DNA from: Flagellimonas lutaonensis
GTDB taxonomy: Bacteria; Bacteroidota; Bacteroidia; Flavobacteriales; Flavobacteriaceae
DNA: 64,000 nt
NCBI RefSeq assembly: GCF_000963865.1
Contig: NZ_CP011071.1
Span: 1,616,501 to 1,680,500 of the forward strand
Direction: 5' to 3'
Shown: positions 44,496 to 52,792 of the stretch, piece after piece
Layout of the letters: every line of letters starts with the position of its first letter
Numbering within the stretch: position 1 is the first letter of the stretch
Translations under genes and position numbers: made by a program
The notes under the pieces: generated by a model
What the model saw: the letters and a program-made list of their open reading frames with translations, nothing else
Databases searched by the model: none
What the model was told of the DNA's origin: nothing

Positions 44496-44533
44496 ACACC
44501 TCCCTCAATCCCTCCTTTTTAGGAGGGAGGGTG
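44496..44533. repeat. REP-like hairpin element, right flank of the DUF559 gene
   Basis: ACACCTCCCTCAA (44496-44508) faces the gene, followed by TCCCTCCT (44509-44516) and AGGAGGGA (44521-44528) around a TTTT loop. Reversed and complemented, it matches the left element in order: stem, A/T spacer, G-rich tail ending GGTGT. Confidence 0.65.
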
Positions 44534-44552
44534 ACTAAACGCCAAACCAAAA

Positions 44553-45140
44553 ATGCTTAAAAAAATCGGTCTTTACTTTGGCACGTTCAACCCTGTTCAT
44601 GTTGGCCATTTGATCATTGCCAACCATATGGTAGAATTTTCCGATTTGGATGAAGTGTGGTTTGTTATCACTCCCCAGAGCCCGTTCAAGGCCAAAAAAT
44701 CGCTGCTCGACAACCACCATCGCTATCAAATGGTGTTTGAGGCCATACAGGACTACCCGAAACTTAAGGCGAGCAAAATCGAGTTTGATCTGCCACAACC
44801 GAACTACACCATCAACACCTTGGTGCATCTTGGCGAAAAATATGGAAGTGGTCATGAATTTTGTCTGCTGATGGGGGAAGACAACCTCAAAGGTTTCCAC
44901 AAGTGGAAGAATTATGAGGCGATTTTAGAGAACCATGAAATCTACGTGTATCCCCGTGTTTCAGAAGGCAAGGTTGAAAATCGTTTTAAAAGCCATCCGA
45001 AGATATATAGAATAGATGCCCCCATTATGGAAATATCATCCACCTTTATCAGAAAGCAGCACAAGGCCGGAAAAAACGTGCGGCCCCTCTTGCCCGAAGC
45101 CGTATGGCGGTATATGGACGAGATGAACTTCTACCGATAA
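44553..45140 (+). CDS. nadD: Nicotinate-nucleotide adenylyltransferase
   Basis: NAD biosynthesis enzyme, converting nicotinate mononucleotide and ATP to deamido-NAD. The HxGH nucleotidyl-transferase motif is in G10-T-F-N-P-V-H-V-G-H19, and the C-terminal I-S-S-T-F-I-R signature is present. Length 195 aa is normal. Originally part of the yicC-gmk-nadD block; a DUF559 cassette now separates it from gmk. Confidence 0.95.
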   Translation: MLKKIGLYFGTFNPVHVGHLIIANHMVEFSDLDEVWFVITPQSPFKAKKSLLDNHHRYQMVFEAIQDYPKLKASKIEFDLPQPNYTINTLVHLGEKYGSGHEFCLLMGEDNLKGFHKWKNYEAILENHEIYVYPRVSEGKVENRFKSHPKIYRIDAPIMEISSTFIRKQHKAGKNVRPLLPEAVWRYMDEMNFYR

Positions 45141-45145
45141 AAGTA

Positions 45146-46255
45146 TCAGTGTTTTTTGGTAGAGACCATGCCCACCATACTATCAGCGGTGCCGTAGTAC
45201 AGATACCAATGGTTGTTGAAATAGACCAGCCCCTCCAAAAAGGTGGTACCATCTTTATATTGCCCCGATTTTTCAAAGGGCAATTCAGGTTTGATGAACG
45301 GGTGGTCGGTACGATCGATAAGTTTCCATGGCTCATTGGCATCAAATAGTGCCTGCCCGCCCGTATAGATACGGTTGCCCAGTTCTTTGACACCAATGTT
45401 TTGGCTGTTCCCGGCATTGTACAGCACTACGATACCCTCTTCTGTAAGCAAGGGCGGTGGGCCTGCCTCGACCAGCCAAGAGTCGAAATAACCCGGGCGG
45501 GGGCTCAATACAGGGGCGAGTTTGCCCTCGTAGTTCTCAACGGGTGTCCAGTTTATCAAGTCATCAGAATAAGCCAGCCAAATATGGGGCACACCGTAGT
45601 ACATCCAATACTTTTCTTTGATTTTGGCGGCAACCAGTCTATCGTCTTTTAGTTTCGTTACAATGGCCCCTGATTTGGTCTCACGGTCATGGTACTTCCC
45701 ATTTTTGTACTCTTCGAATATAGGGCCGTGTTTTTTCCAGTTAACCAAATCAGTGGAAGTGGATATGGCCAATCGGGGCACCTCGCGGTTCCATTGGGTA
45801 TAGGTCAGTATGTATTGGCCGTCTTCGGTCTGCACAATTCTCGGATCTTCGATGCCACCGGGCCATTCGTATTTTTTTTGGTCATCATTATTTGGATATA
45901 ACAGGGGTTCGGGCATCGTTTGGTAGTTTATGCCATCAACGGAAAACGCCATGCCTATGCGCGATCGGTGACCACCGATTTCTTTTTCGCCCAGTTTTTC
46001 CTCGGCACGGTAAAGCACGAACAGGGTATCTGATTTTACAATGGCGGCAGGGTTGAAGGTGGCCATCGACTCCCAATGGGCTTTTTTGTTGGTTATGGGG
46101 TCGATGAAAGTACTTGTACTGTCTTTTTCAATAATCGGTACTGCATTTTCAGGTCTATGAAAAGGGCCCAGCATCCAAGGTTTTTCCAACGCTTGTGGGA
46201 AAGTTGTCGAGATCATTCCTAAAAGCAGGAAAATTGTCAATTGAACAGTTCGCAT
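45146..46255 (-). CDS. Exported GH130/GH43-like glycosidase-type protein
   Basis: A signal peptide (MRTVQLTIFLLLGMISTTFPQ) precedes a five-bladed beta-propeller of the GH130/GH43/GH32 superfamily. Visible blades include FNPAAIVKSDTLFVLYRAEEK, WPGGIEDPRIVQTEDGQYILTYTQWN and IWLAYSDDLINWTPVE. The E-D-P-R-I and D-R-x-T type residues are those of GH130-like phosphorylases/hydrolases acting on mannosides or related sugars. The start at 46255 is one base after the preceding gene's stop, so the two are in an operon. Confidence 0.82.
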   Translation of the reverse strand: MRTVQLTIFLLLGMISTTFPQALEKPWMLGPFHRPENAVPIIEKDSTSTFIDPITNKKAHWESMATFNPAAIVKSDTLFVLYRAEEKLGEKEIGGHRSRIGMAFSVDGINYQTMPEPLLYPNNDDQKKYEWPGGIEDPRIVQTEDGQYILTYTQWNREVPRLAISTSTDLVNWKKHGPIFEEYKNGKYHDRETKSGAIVTKLKDDRLVAAKIKEKYWMYYGVPHIWLAYSDDLINWTPVENYEGKLAPVLSPRPGYFDSWLVEAGPPPLLTEEGIVVLYNAGNSQNIGVKELGNRIYTGGQALFDANEPWKLIDRTDHPFIKPELPFEKSGQYKDGTTFLEGLVYFNNHWYLYYGTADSMVGMVSTKKH

Positions 46256-46256
46256 C

Positions 46257-46964
46257 TCAGTTCGTTTTTTTAAGAATATCGGTACCCAAATATTTGCCGT
46301 CTTTGTTGTAGTACCATGCCCTTGTCTTTGGCATTTTGATACCGTTGATTTCTTCAATGCCCGCTAAAAGAATATATTCCCCATCATTTTTTGATTCGTC
46401 GTGGTAGAACTGGTACACCTCCATGGCATAGGTTTCAGGGTCAAAATAGAAGTACCATATATCATCGCCCACTTCTTTCTCGTAGGTGACTTTTAGCACC
46501 AGATATTCTTTGTTCTTGAAAGTTTTTGTGGTTACCACCGGGTCGATCAAGGTGCCGGGGTCTTTCAGCTTCATGGGCAGTCCATAAAGGTAGGTGTAAT
46601 AGTTTTTGTACATACGCCCCCGTTCACAACTTAGGCGCAATCGTTCTTTGTCTTCGGTGGAAATGTCATTGTTTCCATTGAGGCTGATGCTGCATTCGTT
46701 TCCCTTTAGGTCATAACGAAATAGGTTGCTATCTTTTTTGACTTCCAAGGAAAACCTGCCGGTTGGCAAGTCAAGAAAGATGGTGCTGACCCTGTCAGAC
46801 GAATTGGGGGTTTTCATGGTTACTTGAAAAGAACCTTTGAACTTTGGCCAATTACCTTGTGGGTCATGGTATTCAATGGCCTTTTCAAGCAACTGTAGAC
46901 CGGTAAGCTTTTGGGCAGTTACCGTAGATGCAACCAAGGAGAGAAGCAATGTAAATCGAACCAT
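46257..46964 (-). CDS. LolA-like outer-membrane lipoprotein-sorting family protein
   Basis: Exported protein of 235 aa (signal MVRFTLLLSLVASTVTAQ) with the concave beta-sheet fold of LolA/LolB/RseB-type proteins: GSFQVTMKTPNSSDRVSTIFLDLPTGRFSLEV, and the later YLVLKVTYEKEVGDDIWYFYFDPETYAMEVYQFYHDE. This sub-type is common in Bacteroidota, and its lipid or protein cargo is unknown. Co-transcribed with the GH130-like gene (one-base gap). Confidence 0.8.
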   Translation of the reverse strand: MVRFTLLLSLVASTVTAQKLTGLQLLEKAIEYHDPQGNWPKFKGSFQVTMKTPNSSDRVSTIFLDLPTGRFSLEVKKDSNLFRYDLKGNECSISLNGNNDISTEDKERLRLSCERGRMYKNYYTYLYGLPMKLKDPGTLIDPVVTTKTFKNKEYLVLKVTYEKEVGDDIWYFYFDPETYAMEVYQFYHDESKNDGEYILLAGIEEINGIKMPKTRAWYYNKDGKYLGTDILKKTN

Positions 46965-46981
46965 AGGCCTACTAAATAGGA

Positions 46982-49288
46982 CTACAAAGTACGATTATTA
47001 TTTTCAATTTTTGCCGGTTCTATGGTTCCGTCATATTCTTGAAAATAAAGCTCCAAAAGGTTCATGGTAGCTGCTATCAGATCTTTGGTTTCCAACAACA
47101 ATGAAAAATACAATGTAGTGTTCTTTGGGCTTGATTCTTCAGTTCTTGTTCTGGCAATCTGTTTGTTTACTTTATCTGAAACCAAGTCAAAAAGTTCTTC
47201 TTTTTGGCTGAGAACTTGGCCGATCTTCTCAAATGAACGTTCATCAAAGGCATGTTTCGTCTGATTCCATATTTCTGTAAGTTTATGGTCAATTTCCTTT
47301 AATTCACGGATCTGGTTGTACTTTAACTTTTTGTGATTGTTGTTTACGTGATTATGGCTCACCTTGCCGATATATTCCAAAGATTGGGCAATGTCGGTCA
47401 AATATCCGAGTACACTGATATAGAACTTACTGGCCCCCACGCTGGCCTCATCCAAATTCTTGATGAAATAGAACAGATGGTTTCTAAGGTCATCAATTTC
47501 TGAGGAAAGCTTTTCGCCTTGTTTTTTATTCTTCTTCAATTGGTCAAGATCTTGTTTTGCCAGCCCATTAATAGAATTGGTGTATATTTTATTGCACCTT
47601 TTGATGACGTTGGCAATGTTGTTGGCACTTTCTTCAATAACACCTTGCAGCGAACTGCTCTCGGCCCTGTTCAAGCGATCTTCTTCTTTGATTTTTTTGG
47701 TTCTTTTCTGATAAGATATATAACTTCTAACCAACAAAAGAAGGGAAGCGAACAGCAAAACTGCTATCGCGGCACCTTTGCCAAAACTTATAATCGCCAA
47801 AATGGTACCCGATGCCAAAAATGCGATTATGGCCGTACCGAACCATCCTCCTATCACGTTTAAAACACCTGCAACTCGATAAACAGCACTTTCGGCACCC
47901 CAAGCCCTATCTGCCAATGAGGTACCCATACCCACCATAAAGGTTACATAGGTGGTCGAAAGTGGCAGTTTATGAGAGGTTGCAATAGAGATCAAGATAC
48001 CGGCTACCATCATGTTCACCGCAGCCCGTACCATATCAAAAGCCGGAAGTTCATAAGAGCGCTCTTCACTTAAAATGATATTTGGTTTTTTGAAGCGTGA
48101 CTCTATTCTTTTTTGGAGGCCTTTTGGCAAAAGGTCCCAAGTAGCCGTTGATAGGCCCTGTGAAAAACGCACAATGCTTCGAGAAAGATAATTGGGCTGA
48201 AACCGCTCTTTGACATTGCCTTCACTGGCAAGGTTGATCTCGGTATCGGTTACATACCGTGCTTTTTTCGACAACCATAAGGTGGCCACCATAATGATTC
48301 CGGCCACAAAGAGCAAAAGGGTCGGGGTCGGAACCTTTTGGGCCAATACGCCCATGCTGAACTCGGTTGCTGCCACACCAGATGCCTGCCAAGCCTCGTA
48401 TGACTGCCAAGCGGCGATGGGCACACCGATAAAGTTCACCAAGTCGTTGCCCGCAAAGGCAAGTGCCAAGGCAAAGGTGCCTACAGCAATAATAACTTTA
48501 TAAATGCGTGTTTTGCTATTGCCAATTATCAAATAAGAAACCACAGACCAAAGAACCAAGTTTACCAATACAATCATACCCACTTTCTCTTCTAGAAAGT
48601 CTTTTATGGTCATACCCCCTATCCAAGAGAAACTCTCAGATGCGATGGCAGTACCCTTGATGCCTTTCATTAAAATAAAATAGGTGATGGCAGAAAGTGC
48701 GGCACCACCAAAGAAGGCACTGACCCACTTTGGCATTTTTTGAAACTCATATGAAAGTAAGAGTCGTGAAACCCATTGCACAAAGGCACCCACAGAAAAG
48801 GCCACGACCACCGATAGCAAGATGCCTAAGATAATGGCAGTTGCTTTAGAGGTATTGATGTAATTGACCACATCAGAATAATCAGCGCCATCTGCAATGA
48901 CCTTGATAAAGGCCATGGCCACCGCGGCACCCAACAGCTCAAATACAATTGATACCGTTGTTGAGGTGGGCATGCCAATGGTATTGAAGAAATCGAGCAA
49001 CAGAATGTCTGTGATCATCACAGCCATGAAGATGAACATGATCTCGTCAAAGTAGAACTCACCAGGGTTGAAAATCCCCTTTCGGGCAACCTCCATCATT
49101 CCGCTAGAAAAAACAGCCCCTACGGCTATGCCCAAACTGGCCACGATCATAATGGTTCTGAATGAAATGGCTTTTGAGCCTATGGCCGAGTTGAGAAAGT
49201 TTACGGCGTCGTTACTGACACCAACCACCAAATCTGCAATGGCCAGTGCGGCCAAAGCAATGATCATCAAGAGATAAATATTTTCCAT
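46982..49288 (-). CDS. PiT-family inorganic phosphate transporter with C-terminal helical extension
   Basis: Inner-membrane phosphate permease of 768 aa. The two PiT repeats are visible as VGVSNDAVNFLNSAIGS near residue 25 and the AFAGNDLVNFIGVPIAA segment near residue 290, with long hydrophobic helices between. After about residue 540 the protein changes to a hydrophilic, Lys/Glu-rich helical tail (RAESSSLQGVIEESANNIANVIKRC onwards) resembling PhoU/DUF47 regulators, a fusion common in Bacteroidota. ATG at 49288 is chosen over an upstream TTG. Upstream is a candidate Pho box (49335-49356), and a porin gene is next on the same strand. Confidence 0.93.
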   Translation of the reverse strand: MENIYLLMIIALAALAIADLVVGVSNDAVNFLNSAIGSKAISFRTIMIVASLGIAVGAVFSSGMMEVARKGIFNPGEFYFDEIMFIFMAVMITDILLLDFFNTIGMPTSTTVSIVFELLGAAVAMAFIKVIADGADYSDVVNYINTSKATAIILGILLSVVVAFSVGAFVQWVSRLLLSYEFQKMPKWVSAFFGGAALSAITYFILMKGIKGTAIASESFSWIGGMTIKDFLEEKVGMIVLVNLVLWSVVSYLIIGNSKTRIYKVIIAVGTFALALAFAGNDLVNFIGVPIAAWQSYEAWQASGVAATEFSMGVLAQKVPTPTLLLFVAGIIMVATLWLSKKARYVTDTEINLASEGNVKERFQPNYLSRSIVRFSQGLSTATWDLLPKGLQKRIESRFKKPNIILSEERSYELPAFDMVRAAVNMMVAGILISIATSHKLPLSTTYVTFMVGMGTSLADRAWGAESAVYRVAGVLNVIGGWFGTAIIAFLASGTILAIISFGKGAAIAVLLFASLLLLVRSYISYQKRTKKIKEEDRLNRAESSSLQGVIEESANNIANVIKRCNKIYTNSINGLAKQDLDQLKKNKKQGEKLSSEIDDLRNHLFYFIKNLDEASVGASKFYISVLGYLTDIAQSLEYIGKVSHNHVNNNHKKLKYNQIRELKEIDHKLTEIWNQTKHAFDERSFEKIGQVLSQKEELFDLVSDKVNKQIARTRTEESSPKNTTLYFSLLLETKDLIAATMNLLELYFQEYDGTIEPAKIENNNRTL

Positions 49289-49334
49289 ATAAGTACTAGA
49301 AAAATCAGGGTACAAATATCTGTAACACCTTGTT

Positions 49335-49356
49335 TGACAATGTTATGTTAAAGTTA
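49335..49356 (-). promoter_or_regulatory. Candidate Pho box of the PiT gene (two 11-bp direct repeats)
   Basis: The minus strand reads TAACTTTAACA then TAACATTGTCA, two contiguous 11-mers with a TAAC(A/T)TT core, 47 bases before the start. The TTG of the second unit is 19 bases from TATTTG, so the box overlaps the -33 element, as PhoB boxes do. Assignment to PhoB is inference. Confidence 0.55.
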
Positions 49357-49365
49357 TATTTCAAT

Positions 49366-50568
49366 CTAGAAATGTACATCGAGCTGCAATCTATACAACA
49401 ATGAGTCAGATACCCCGTCAATGGACAAATAGCTTACATCGGTCTGTACCTTGAGCTTATGGCCCACAATGTATTTTGAAAGCCCCAATGTATATTGTGT
49501 CTCATCGTTTCTTCCCGTAACGCTATCGTACCAAATGCCGGTGTATCTTCCAGAAACTTCCCAGTTCGATGGAAAAACATATCCGGTCTGTAGGTTAAGA
49601 CCATCGCCTACCACGACTACATCGCCGGTTTCGGTGCCGTCAGAGTTCTTGGCAATGGGATCTTCGGCCGTTCTGTGCGCAAACTCGCCCATCAAAGAAA
49701 AACCTTTGTACTTGAACATGGCGTCTACAAACCAAGTGCGCTGGTCGGTCTCGTAAAAGCCTATGTCATTTTCCATATAAGAGCCAAGGTTGCTTCTGGT
49801 CTTGACAGCATCTTGATTAAGGTCGTAGGTTGCTGCAAGCATTAATTTGGGGGTTTCTTCGCGCTCGAGGTCACTACCACTGTAATCACCTTTTTTCTTG
49901 AACTTGCCAAAGGGCAATAGCTCTAGCCTTGCTGTATATTGGTGGCCACCGAGGTTGCCAGAGGTTATATTCCTGCCTTCACCTTGAGAAAAGGCAAATT
50001 TTTCCCTAACCAAAAAATTATCGGTGAGCCAAAAATGGTGCCTCAATTGAAAACCGACATCACGGTCTATGTTGTACCTACTGTTAACCAACGAGCGATC
50101 TACCTGTTGCAGGTTTCCCGAAGAAATAACCCTTTCGATGTTGCCCGGTAATTTGGTTTGACCGGCCCATAGCTCCCAATTACCATGGAAATTCCACATG
50201 ACAACGGCGTCCAAAATATAGCGGGGCGCGTTGCTGGTGAACTGTGAAACCCCTGATATGTCGCGGTTTGATAGCCCAAGCTCAATCTTGTACCTCAATT
50301 TTGGAGAGTAGGCAAAACCATCGAATTTTAATCGGGCCCTTCTAATAAGGAAGTTGGTTTCAGCATTTGAAAGGTTGTTATCGTCATCTTCTTCCCAGCC
50401 AACGCTTGATAGAAATTGCATGCGGGCGGCGAATTTCATGCTCCAAGTACTGTCTTGGCCTACAAGGTTGAGTATTCCCTTTCCAAATTTTGGGGCGTTG
50501 GTTTCCTGTGCGCGAGAAGAAAGACCTATTGCCAATAGCAATAAAATGCCCAAGTAGTTCAGTTTCAT
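49366..50568 (-). CDS. Phosphate-selective-porin-type outer-membrane protein (OprO/OprP family)
   Basis: Outer-membrane beta-barrel (400 aa) with signal peptide MKLNYLGILLLLAIGLSSRAQ. Alternating strands run to the C-terminal YRLQLDVHF, ending in Phe as barrel proteins do. Typical OprO/P features are the L-I-R-R-A-R-L-K-F-D-G-F-A-Y-S-P-K-L-R-Y-K-I-E start of the barrel and WELWAGQTKLPGNIERV. It should bring phosphate or polyphosphate to the periplasm for the PiT permease next door. Confidence 0.9.
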   Translation of the reverse strand: MKLNYLGILLLLAIGLSSRAQETNAPKFGKGILNLVGQDSTWSMKFAARMQFLSSVGWEEDDDNNLSNAETNFLIRRARLKFDGFAYSPKLRYKIELGLSNRDISGVSQFTSNAPRYILDAVVMWNFHGNWELWAGQTKLPGNIERVISSGNLQQVDRSLVNSRYNIDRDVGFQLRHHFWLTDNFLVREKFAFSQGEGRNITSGNLGGHQYTARLELLPFGKFKKKGDYSGSDLEREETPKLMLAATYDLNQDAVKTRSNLGSYMENDIGFYETDQRTWFVDAMFKYKGFSLMGEFAHRTAEDPIAKNSDGTETGDVVVVGDGLNLQTGYVFPSNWEVSGRYTGIWYDSVTGRNDETQYTLGLSKYIVGHKLKVQTDVSYLSIDGVSDSLLYRLQLDVHF

Positions 50569-50602
50569 TAAGGTGATAGTTTTTGTCACTGCAAAAGACC
50601 AA

Positions 50603-50635
50603 AACAAATGTTAACTTAAAGTTGCGTAAATGTTA
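50603..50635 (-). promoter_or_regulatory. Candidate Pho box of the porin gene (three 11-bp direct repeats)
   Basis: Read on the minus strand, three contiguous 11-mers run TAACATTTACG, CAACTTTAAGT, TAACATTTGTT, sharing the core with the PiT site and lying 35 bases before the start. A 17-base stretch (50607-50623) matches the PiT site in 15 positions. Confidence 0.55.
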
Positions 50636-50659
50636 TTTATAGTGTCATTTAAATAACAT
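50630..50659. promoter_or_regulatory. Inverted repeat overlapping the porin Pho-like box
   Basis: ATGTTATTTA (50630-50639) and TAAATAACAT (50650-50659) are exact inverse copies with a 10-base spacer. The left arm overlaps the most distal 11-mer of the direct-repeat box, so it could be a second regulator's site. Confidence 0.45.
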
Positions 50660-50731
50660 AGGGGATTCTGTTTCTGGAACCGTCAGTATATTATGCTGAA
50701 TACATATCGATAAGCCCAGTGTTTAAAAGAG

Positions 50732-50762
50732 GAAGCCACCTTGCTTGAGGCAAGATGGCTTC
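50732..50762 (-). terminator. Terminator-like hairpin downstream of the carboxypeptidase-like domain gene
   Basis: GAAGCCACCTTGC (50732-50744) pairs with GCAAGATGGCTTC (50750-50762) with one mismatch and a 5-base loop. On the minus strand CTCTTTT follows, as for an intrinsic terminator of the gene ending at 50890. Confidence 0.55.
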
Positions 50763-50889
50763 TGAATTTCAAGGAAAGTGTGACAAAAACTATTATCCTT
50801 AACGAAATTCAGGTCTTTCGACCAACTCAAAAATCTATCTTTACGATAAAGTTTGGGTAACCAGAAGATTAAGTAATCATTAAGCTTTT

Positions 50890-51276
50890 TTAGCTACCCT
50901 CTGGAATAGTGGGTATATCCATACTTTGCTCGAAAGTCAGCAAGGTTTGGTTTGTAGAGTCATAGGTTTTGGCTCTAAGGCCTTTGCTGATTCTGATTAC
51001 TTGGTTTTTTTGTACTTCAATTGGTAATTGAACGGTTTCATACCCCAAAAACCTGACTACCAAGGTGTAGGTTCCTGGGGTTATGCCGGCCAACTCAAAA
51101 TTACCATGTAAGTTTGTCTGGGTTTTGAAGAGGGTATTCTTAAGGCTTACGCTGGCAAATGGCAATGGTTCACCGTTTACCTCTACATCGAGAATCTTAC
51201 CTGAAATAGACCCTTTTTCTTGGGCTACCAAGACTATGGCAGAAAACATGGCAAGTACAAACACAATCTTTTTCAT
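50890..51276 (-). CDS. Exported carboxypeptidase-regulatory-like (CarboxypepD_reg) domain protein
   Basis: A 128-aa exported protein (signal MKKIVFVLAMFSAIVLVAQ) consisting of one seven-stranded beta-sandwich: GSISGKILDVEVNGEPLPFASVSLKNTL...GNFELAGITPGTYTLVVRFLGYE. Such domains usually form the N-terminus of TonB-dependent receptors. Here it stands alone with a short Thr/Pro tail. It may be a free-standing domain or a remnant; no receptor follows. Confidence 0.85.
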   Translation of the reverse strand: MKKIVFVLAMFSAIVLVAQEKGSISGKILDVEVNGEPLPFASVSLKNTLFKTQTNLHGNFELAGITPGTYTLVVRFLGYETVQLPIEVQKNQVIRISKGLRAKTYDSTNQTLLTFEQSMDIPTIPEGS

Positions 51277-51433
51277 TGCAAATCTTTTATCGGGGCAAAG
51301 AAAGGGTACGAGTGTTAAAATAAGGTTACCTGAACTTTAAGGGTGCTTGGCGAAAATTTTAACGGTTGCCGAAAAAGGCCAGAAAAACCTTGTGTCAAAA
51401 ATGTATCTTGCGTGCTGATTTTTGATTGATACT

Positions 51434-52792
51434 ATGGAATGGGAAAGGCTTTTATCGCTAAAAAGGCAAGGTGACGGCCATAAACGCTTGCGAAGTGAGC
51501 AAGATGAGACCCGTTTGGGCTTTGAGGTGGATTACGACCGCATCATTTTCTCTTCTGCCTTTCGGGGCCTGCAAGACAAGACCCAGGTGATGCCCTTGCC
51601 AGTCACGGCAAGTGCCCGAAAGGCCTTTGTGCACACCCGGTTGACCCACAGTCTCGAAGTTTCGGTGGTGGGTCGTAGCCTTGGCCGTATCGCTGGCCAA
51701 CAAATACTGAACAAGTACCCTTCACTAAAAGAAGTGCACGGCCATCGTTTCAACGATTTCGGGGCCATTGTGGCGGCTGCGTCATTGGCACACGATATAG
51801 GAAACCCACCATTTGGCCATAGCGGGGAGAAAGCCATTGGGGCTTATTTTGAATCGGGCCCTGGACAGCGGTACAAAGCAGAGCTCACCGAAAAAGAATA
51901 CCAAGACCTGCTCGATTTCGAGGGCAACGCCAATGGCTTTAAATTGTTGACCGAGTCAAGACAGGGCGTGCCCGGGGGGCTACGGTTGAGCTATGCAACC
52001 TTAGGGGCCTTTATGAAGTATCCGAAAGAATCGTTGCCCAAGAAGCCAACCAAGCATATCGCTGATAAGAAGTTCGGGTTTTTTCAATCAGAGAAGACCT
52101 TTTTCGAAGAAGTGGCCCACGAACTTGGCCTGAAAAGAAAGGCAGATAACCCAGAAATAGGTTTCCACAGGCATCCGTTGGCCTATCTGGTCGAAGCGGC
52201 CGACGACATTTGTTACACGATCATTGATTTTGAGGATGGAATCAACCTAGGGCTCATATCAGAAGAATATGCCCTTGAGTATTTGATCAAACTGGTAAAA
52301 GACCAGATCAACACCAAGAAATACAATCAGATGCCCTACATGAGCGATCGGCTCAGTTATTTAAGGGCCCTATCGATCAATACATTGATTTCAGATGCCA
52401 TTCGCATCTTTGTCAATAATGAGGAAGCCATCTTGGAAGGGGATTTCGATACCTCTTTGATGGAAAAAAGCCGGTTTAAGCCCCAAATGGACGATATCAT
52501 CCAATTGAGCGTTGAAAAGGTTTATCGGTCGCAAGATGTAATTGAGAAAGAATTGGCGGGTTACCGGATCATAGCCGATCTACTTGAAATCTTTATCACG
52601 GCCTTGGTACATCATAAAGACAATAGGGCGAGCAACTATGACCGTCTGATCTTGCAGTCAGTGCCGCCTTTGGGCAGGTTCAAACAAGCTACACTATACC
52701 AATTGCTGATGGGTGCCAGTTGTTTTGTGGCCAGTCTATCAGATACCGAGGCGGTTCACCTGCATAATAAGATGACAGGCAGGCAGGTCTAA
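51434..52792 (+). CDS. dgt: Deoxyguanosinetriphosphate triphosphohydrolase
   Basis: HD-superfamily enzyme that hydrolyses dGTP/dNTPs to nucleoside and tripolyphosphate. Metal ligands are H72 (HTRLTHSLEV), H120-D121 (LAHDIGNPPFGHSGE) and a later D (EAADDICYTIIDFED). ATG at 51434 is chosen over the TTG four codons earlier. Length 452 aa fits the family. Its end overlaps the convergent DUF3078 gene by four bases. Confidence 0.95.
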   Translation: MEWERLLSLKRQGDGHKRLRSEQDETRLGFEVDYDRIIFSSAFRGLQDKTQVMPLPVTASARKAFVHTRLTHSLEVSVVGRSLGRIAGQQILNKYPSLKEVHGHRFNDFGAIVAAASLAHDIGNPPFGHSGEKAIGAYFESGPGQRYKAELTEKEYQDLLDFEGNANGFKLLTESRQGVPGGLRLSYATLGAFMKYPKESLPKKPTKHIADKKFGFFQSEKTFFEEVAHELGLKRKADNPEIGFHRHPLAYLVEAADDICYTIIDFEDGINLGLISEEYALEYLIKLVKDQINTKKYNQMPYMSDRLSYLRALSINTLISDAIRIFVNNEEAILEGDFDTSLMEKSRFKPQMDDIIQLSVEKVYRSQDVIEKELAGYRIIADLLEIFITALVHHKDNRASNYDRLILQSVPPLGRFKQATLYQLLMGASCFVASLSDTEAVHLHNKMTGRQV

